Assembly (NCBI GenBank): GCA_041485905.1
Contig: JBGPKK010000151.1
Coordinates: forward strand, 1 to 11,010
Length of the DNA stretch: 11,010 nt
Source: JAHFUI01 sp041485905
Lineage (GTDB): Bacteria; Acidobacteriota; Vicinamibacteria; Vicinamibacterales; CAVVIG01
Direction: 5' to 3'
Made by a program: the position numbers and the translations under genes. Shown here one piece after another: positions 7,477-11,010 of the stretch. Each line of letters starts with the position of its first letter. Position 1 is the first letter of the stretch. Under the pieces are notes generated by a model, which worked only from the letters and a program-made list of their open reading frames with translations, was not told where the DNA came from and made no database searches.

Positions 7477-7941
7477 CTAGTTACCCGCGCCGGCGGCCCT
7501 CCGCATGCCGTCGGTGACGATGCCGACCTTTTCGACGCCAGCGCCCTTGGCCGCGTCGATGACGTCGACGATCTCCCGGTACCGCAGCGTCCCGGCGCCC
7601 ATGATGAACATCGTCTTGTCCTTGCGCCCCTCGTAGATGGCGCGCAGCCGCTCTTCGAGCGCCGCCATCGTCACGTCCTGCTTGTTCACCGAGATGTGCT
7701 TGTCGGCGGTGTACTCCAGCATGATCTGGCTCACATCCGGCGTCTGGTCGGTGCTCTTCTTGGTCTCGGCCGGAAGATTGATGTCGAGGCCTTTCTGCGT
7801 GAGATTCAGGGTTGACATGAAGATGACGAGCAGCACGAGGAGGACGTCGATCAGCGGCGTGACGTTCATGTCGCTGCTGGCGTGCAGACTCTCGCCCGTG
7901 ACGACCTTATCGGCGCCGAGGTGGTGGTGCGCGTGTGCCAT
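7477..7941 (-). CDS. exbD: ExbD/TolR-family biopolymer transport protein (second exbD copy)
   Basis: A 154-residue inner-membrane protein with one N-terminal transmembrane helix (about 29-47) and a periplasmic domain, the ExbD/TolR layout. The signature MNVTPLIDVLLVLLVIFM (25-42) holds the proton-relay Asp at 32. The short cytoplasmic N-terminus is His-rich (MAHAHHHLG). The periplasmic part ends in the usual strand-helix pattern (FIMGAGTLRYREIVDVIDAAK, then KVGIVTD). ExbD forms the stator/motor with ExbB that drives TonB by proton motive force. Its ATG overlaps the stop of the preceding exbD by one base (TAATG), with GGGAG about seven bases upstream inside that gene, so the two are translationally coupled. 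It is the last gene of the operon. A TolR role cannot be excluded by sequence alone. Confidence 0.93.
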   Translation of the reverse strand: MAHAHHHLGADKVVTGESLHASSDMNVTPLIDVLLVLLVIFMSTLNLTQKGLDINLPAETKKSTDQTPDVSQIMLEYTADKHISVNKQDVTMAALEERLRAIYEGRKDKTMFIMGAGTLRYREIVDVIDAAKGAGVEKVGIVTDGMRRAAGAGN

Positions 7942-8387
7942 TACTGGGCTCCCTTCGCCGCGCCGCTGGGAGCGGTGTGACTAGTCGCAGTAATGAGCCC
8001 GATGTCCTCGATCCCCGCCTGCCGCAGCTGATCCATCACGCCCATCACGGCGCTGTACTCGACTTCCTCGTCCGCCTTGATGAGGACGAGCTTTTCCTTC
8101 TGGTTTTCGAGCTTCTCGTTGATCTTCGTCGCCAGCTCGCCTTCCCGAACGGGTTTGGCGTCCAGGTAGACGTCCTTGTTGGGGGCGATGGAGACGACCG
8201 TCTGGTTCGCCGTCTCCGGGTGGTCGGCGGTGTTGGTCGCCGTCGGCAGCTTGAGGCTCACGCCCTGCTGCAACAGTGGGGCGACGAGCATCATGATGAT
8301 CAGCAGCACCAGCTTGACGTCGACGAGCGGGGTCACGTTGATATCGGACTTGATTCCGCCCTTGGCGCCGCCGAGATCCATAGACAT
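7941..8387 (-). CDS. exbD: ExbD/TolR-family biopolymer transport protein (first exbD copy)
   Basis: A 148-residue ExbD/TolR protein: short cytoplasmic N-terminus, a single transmembrane helix (about 20-38) and a periplasmic domain. NVTPLVDVKLVLLIIMMLVAP (17-37) carries the conserved Asp at 23. A Lys at 25, two residues later in the same helix, is odd, since a hydrophobic residue is usual and the sister protein has Leu there. The periplasmic half has VVSIAPNKDVYLD and the closing VMGVMDQLRQAGIEDIGLIT typical of the family. It differs substantially from the downstream exbD, so the pair are paralogues that may form mixed dimers. Start ATG 8387 is chosen for its AGGAG site eight bases upstream; an in-frame ATG at 8381 and a long frame overlapping exbB (to 8624) are rejected. 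exbB ends 31 bases upstream. Confidence 0.92.
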   Translation of the reverse strand: MSMDLGGAKGGIKSDINVTPLVDVKLVLLIIMMLVAPLLQQGVSLKLPTATNTADHPETANQTVVSIAPNKDVYLDAKPVREGELATKINEKLENQKEKLVLIKADEEVEYSAVMGVMDQLRQAGIEDIGLITATSHTAPSGAAKGAQ

Positions 8388-8418
8388 AGGTAAATCTCCT
8401 AATCTGCCTACCTGCCCG

Positions 8419-9093
8419 TTATGCCGCCGTCTTCTTGATGAAGTAGTCGACGAGCTCCGACGAGGAGTTGTCCATCTCCACGTTGAAGTACTCGATGCGG
8501 CCGGTGAGGTAGTTGTAGAACCACACGGCCGGGATCGCGACGACCAGACCGAGCGCCGTCTCGACGAGCGCTTCGGAAATACCCTGGGAGACTCCGGCGA
8601 TACCACCCGAGCCGCTGGCCGCAATGCCCTGGAACGCCGTGATGACGCCCACCACCGTGCCGAGCAGTCCGACGAAGGGGGCGGTCGAACCGATGGTCGC
8701 CAGCGCCGAGACGCCCTTCTTCAGGTCCGAGGCCGTCAGCGCCGCGGCGCGCTGGATGGAACGGCGCACCGTGTCCATGAGGTCCTCGCGGCTCAGGGCG
8801 CCGCCGCTTTCCTGCTGGAACTGGTATTCCTGCAGTCCGGCGAGCACGACTTTCGCGAGGTGGCTGTAGCGATAGTTCTTCGAGGAAGAAATCGCGATCG
8901 CCTCCTTCAGCCGTCCCTCTTTCAAGTGCTTGGCCACCTGCGGCGCGTACAGCTTCGACTGGTTGCGCGCCTGCGTAAAGGTGAAGATGCGCTCGATCGC
9001 GACGCCGAACGACCACATCGACATGATGAAGAGCACAAATGCCACCGCCTTGGCCACGTATCCCATCGACGCCCACATTGCCATTAAATCCAC
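8419..9093 (-). CDS. exbB: ExbB/TolQ/MotA-family proton channel protein
   Basis: A 224-residue inner-membrane protein that forms the ring around ExbD and uses proton flow to energise TonB. It shows the three-helix family plan: a first helix at about 13-35, a large cytoplasmic loop (36-128), and two helices at about 129-153 and 175-197. The most conserved stretch is STAPFVGLLGTVVGVITAF (136-154), then SEALVETALGLVVAIPAV (173-190), where the polar Thr residues of the channel lie. Length fits the family (E. coli ExbB about 244). The start is GTG at 9093, favoured by GGAGG seven bases upstream (9105-9101). ATGs at 9084 and 9078 and a longer frame from 9180 are less likely. Second gene of the tonB-exbB-exbD-exbD operon. 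TolQ is the alternative name, but the neighbouring tonB favours ExbB. Confidence 0.94.
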   Translation of the reverse strand: MDLMAMWASMGYVAKAVAFVLFIMSMWSFGVAIERIFTFTQARNQSKLYAPQVAKHLKEGRLKEAIAISSSKNYRYSHLAKVVLAGLQEYQFQQESGGALSREDLMDTVRRSIQRAAALTASDLKKGVSALATIGSTAPFVGLLGTVVGVITAFQGIAASGSGGIAGVSQGISEALVETALGLVVAIPAVWFYNYLTGRIEYFNVEMDNSSSELVDYFIKKTAA

Positions 9094-9189
9094 GGTCCAC
9101 CCTCCATCGAATTGCGGTTGGTCCAGCCTGAGGCCGGACGAGTCACGAGCAGAGCACGGTGGTTTGGACCGTGCCGGCATCCTGTTCTT
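9094..9189 (-). other. tonB-exbB intercistronic region with two hairpins
   Basis: In this 96-base gap two inverted repeats can form in the mRNA: GCACGGT (9154-9160) with ACCGTGC (9168-9174), a perfect 7-bp stem with a seven-base loop, and GTCC-x-GCC (9121-9128) with GGC-x-GGAC (9132-9139). No T-run follows either. They could slow 3' decay or set different amounts of TonB and ExbB from one mRNA. No coding sequence is seen here. Confidence 0.45.
9101..9105 (-). promoter_or_regulatory. Ribosome binding site fixing the GTG start of exbB
   Basis: GGAGG on the minus strand, seven bases before GTG 9093. The in-frame ATG at 9084 is 16 bases away, too far for this site, so the GTG is preferred. Confidence 0.75.
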
Positions 9190-9918
9190 CTATTGCAGCG
9201 TGAAGTTGACTGTGACGGTCATGATGACCGGAACGGGCTGGCCATTGAGCGTCGTCGGCGTGAAGACCCACTGCTTCACCGCATCGAGTGCCGCCTGGTC
9301 GAGCAACGAGATCGATCGCAGCACCTTCGCATCCTGCACTCTTCCGTCGGGACCAATCGTCGCCTCGATAATGACGACGCCCTGGACGCGCGCTGACTGC
9401 GCGATCGGTGGATAGATCGGCTTGACGTCCTTGGTCTTCGTGGGCTGTTTGATGAGGCCGCCGACGCGGACCGGCGCCGCGGGTGGTGGAGGCGGCGGAG
9501 GAGGCGGGGGCGCCTCGACAAGGCCGCCGATGACGCCGCCGACGCTGCCGCCGACAACCCCGCCTTCGACGCCGCCGACAGCGCCCCGCACCTGCGTTTC
9601 TACGCCGGTTTCCGGTTTGATTTCTCGAGGCGCTTCAATTGGAGCCGCAGCCGGGTTCACCGTTTCGATCGGTTTGGGCGCGGCGGCCTGAACCGGTGGG
9701 GGAGGCGGTGGCGGTGGGGGAGGCGGCGGCGGAGGCGCCGCAGCAAACGCCATCATGGTCGGTGGAGTCGGCAGCGCGTCGAATGCCATCAACGGGATGA
9801 TGATGAGCGCCGCGATGATTACGGTATGCACCAGGATCGACAGCGGGACCGTATACCACTTCTTACTGCCCACCTTGATCGAGGGCTCGACGATGTCGCC
9901 GAACATCTCACGCGGCAC
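9190..9918 (-). CDS. tonB: TonB-family energy transducer with long polyproline tracts
   Basis: A 242-residue protein linking the ExbB/ExbD motor to outer-membrane receptors. The layout is a cytoplasmic N-terminus, one transmembrane helix (about 24-45, with a His at 31 near its start as in TonB), a periplasmic proline-rich spacer, and a TonB C-terminal domain at about 165-242 (YPPIAQSARVQGVVIIEATI, then GPDGRVQDAKVL, ALDAVKQWVFTPTTLNGQPV). The spacer holds an uninterrupted run of 14 prolines (62-75) and another of 10 (137-146), with a Gly-Val repeat (GGVEGGVVGGSVGGVIGG, 115-132) between them instead of the usual Pro-Glu/Pro-Lys repeats. The start is GTG at 9918, with GGAGGAG (9930-9924) just upstream; the internal ATG five codons in lacks such a site. 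First gene of the operon; exbB follows after 96 bases. The adjacent convergent gene encodes a likely client receptor. Confidence 0.95.
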   Translation of the reverse strand: MPREMFGDIVEPSIKVGSKKWYTVPLSILVHTVIIAALIIIPLMAFDALPTPPTMMAFAAAPPPPPPPPPPPPPPVQAAAPKPIETVNPAAAPIEAPREIKPETGVETQVRGAVGGVEGGVVGGSVGGVIGGLVEAPPPPPPPPPPAAPVRVGGLIKQPTKTKDVKPIYPPIAQSARVQGVVIIEATIGPDGRVQDAKVLRSISLLDQAALDAVKQWVFTPTTLNGQPVPVIMTVTVNFTLQ

Positions 9919-9923
9919 GGTAA

Positions 9924-9930
9924 CTCCTCC
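9924..9930 (-). promoter_or_regulatory. Ribosome binding site fixing the GTG start of tonB
   Basis: GGAGGAG on the minus strand ends five bases before GTG 9918, a strong match to the 16S anti-Shine-Dalgarno sequence. It supports the non-ATG start. Confidence 0.8.
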
Positions 9931-9965
9931 TGACGGCGCCCCACTCCCTGAGGAAAAGAGCGCCG

Positions 9966-9995
9966 ATTATAGTCAGACTAAAAATTGAGTGTCAA
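9966..9995 (-). promoter_or_regulatory. Perfect-consensus sigma70 promoter of the tonB operon
   Basis: On the minus strand, TTGACA (9995-9990) and TATAAT (9971-9966) match the housekeeping consensus at all twelve positions, with an 18-base spacer. Transcription would start near 9959, giving a leader of about 40 bases before the tonB GTG. It lies in the 130-base gap after hppA, so the tonB operon need not depend on hppA transcription. No intrinsic terminator for hppA is visible in that gap. Confidence 0.85.
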
Positions 9996-10048
9996 TGAAC
10001 CTTTCCGTCCTGTGTTTAGACACCAGAACCCGTCAAACGGCCTACGAC

Positions 10049-11010
<962 letters not shown>

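Noticed and set aside
8388..8624. N-terminal extension of the first ExbD into exbB
   Set aside because: It overlaps exbB in another frame with Arg/Ser-rich sequence; the AGGAG site and normal ExbD length put the start at 8387.
8176..9087. 303-codon plus-strand frame opposite exbD and exbB
   Set aside because: It is a shadow of conserved membrane-protein genes on the other strand, with no recognisable product.
9996..10048. GTGT/ACAC small inverted repeat as an hppA terminator
   Set aside because: Only four base pairs form around the CTAA loop and no T-run follows, so it does not support a terminator call.

Overview
The window is GC-rich DNA that looks chromosomal. The best guess for the source is an Acidobacteriota-like bacterium, possibly of the Vicinamibacteria. 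The basis is an Oar-type TonB-dependent receptor (carboxypeptidase-regulatory-like N-domain, PLNGRR plug motif), a GTG-started proline-rich TonB followed by ExbB and two ExbDs, and a membrane pyrophosphatase with the DTSSVAMNP-type C-terminus. This is inference from gene style; no phylogenetic marker was tested.

Layout, left to right. (1) 1-501, minus: N-terminal HD hydrolase part of a RelA/SpoT (p)ppGpp enzyme, cut by the window edge. (2) 502-669: divergent promoter region. (3) 670-1665, plus: TPR lipoprotein, ending at a strong intrinsic terminator (1691-1723). (4) 1755-4102, plus: pantothenate operon of a Rossmann/DUF2520 protein, panC and panB; the first two genes overlap by ATGA. (5) 4103-4244: intergenic region with nested inverted repeats and a weak promoter candidate. 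(6) 4245-7337, plus: Oar-like TonB-dependent outer-membrane receptor. (7) 7358-7441: two back-to-back intrinsic terminators, one per strand. (8) 9918-7477, minus: tonB, exbB, exbD, exbD, driven by a promoter whose -10 and -35 hexamers are both perfect consensus (18-bp spacer). (9) 11010-10049, minus: C-terminal part of a membrane-bound pyrophosphatase (HppA).

The right half is an energy-transduction neighbourhood. The pyrophosphatase would build an ion gradient from PPi, the Ton motor (ExbB/ExbD/TonB) spends proton motive force, and the receptor in the convergent gene is the kind of outer-membrane partner the motor serves. The left half carries stringent response, a periplasm-facing TPR lipoprotein and coenzyme A precursor synthesis; no functional link between these is visible beyond proximity.

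The most unusual item is in hppA. A 103-residue segment carrying two transmembrane helices and both catalytic C-terminal motifs (GGAWDNAKK and GDTVGDPFKDTS) is present twice in direct tandem. By hand alignment the copies are about 94% identical in protein but differ at roughly 50 of 309 bases, mostly silently. That pattern argues for an old duplication kept under purifying selection, not an assembly error.
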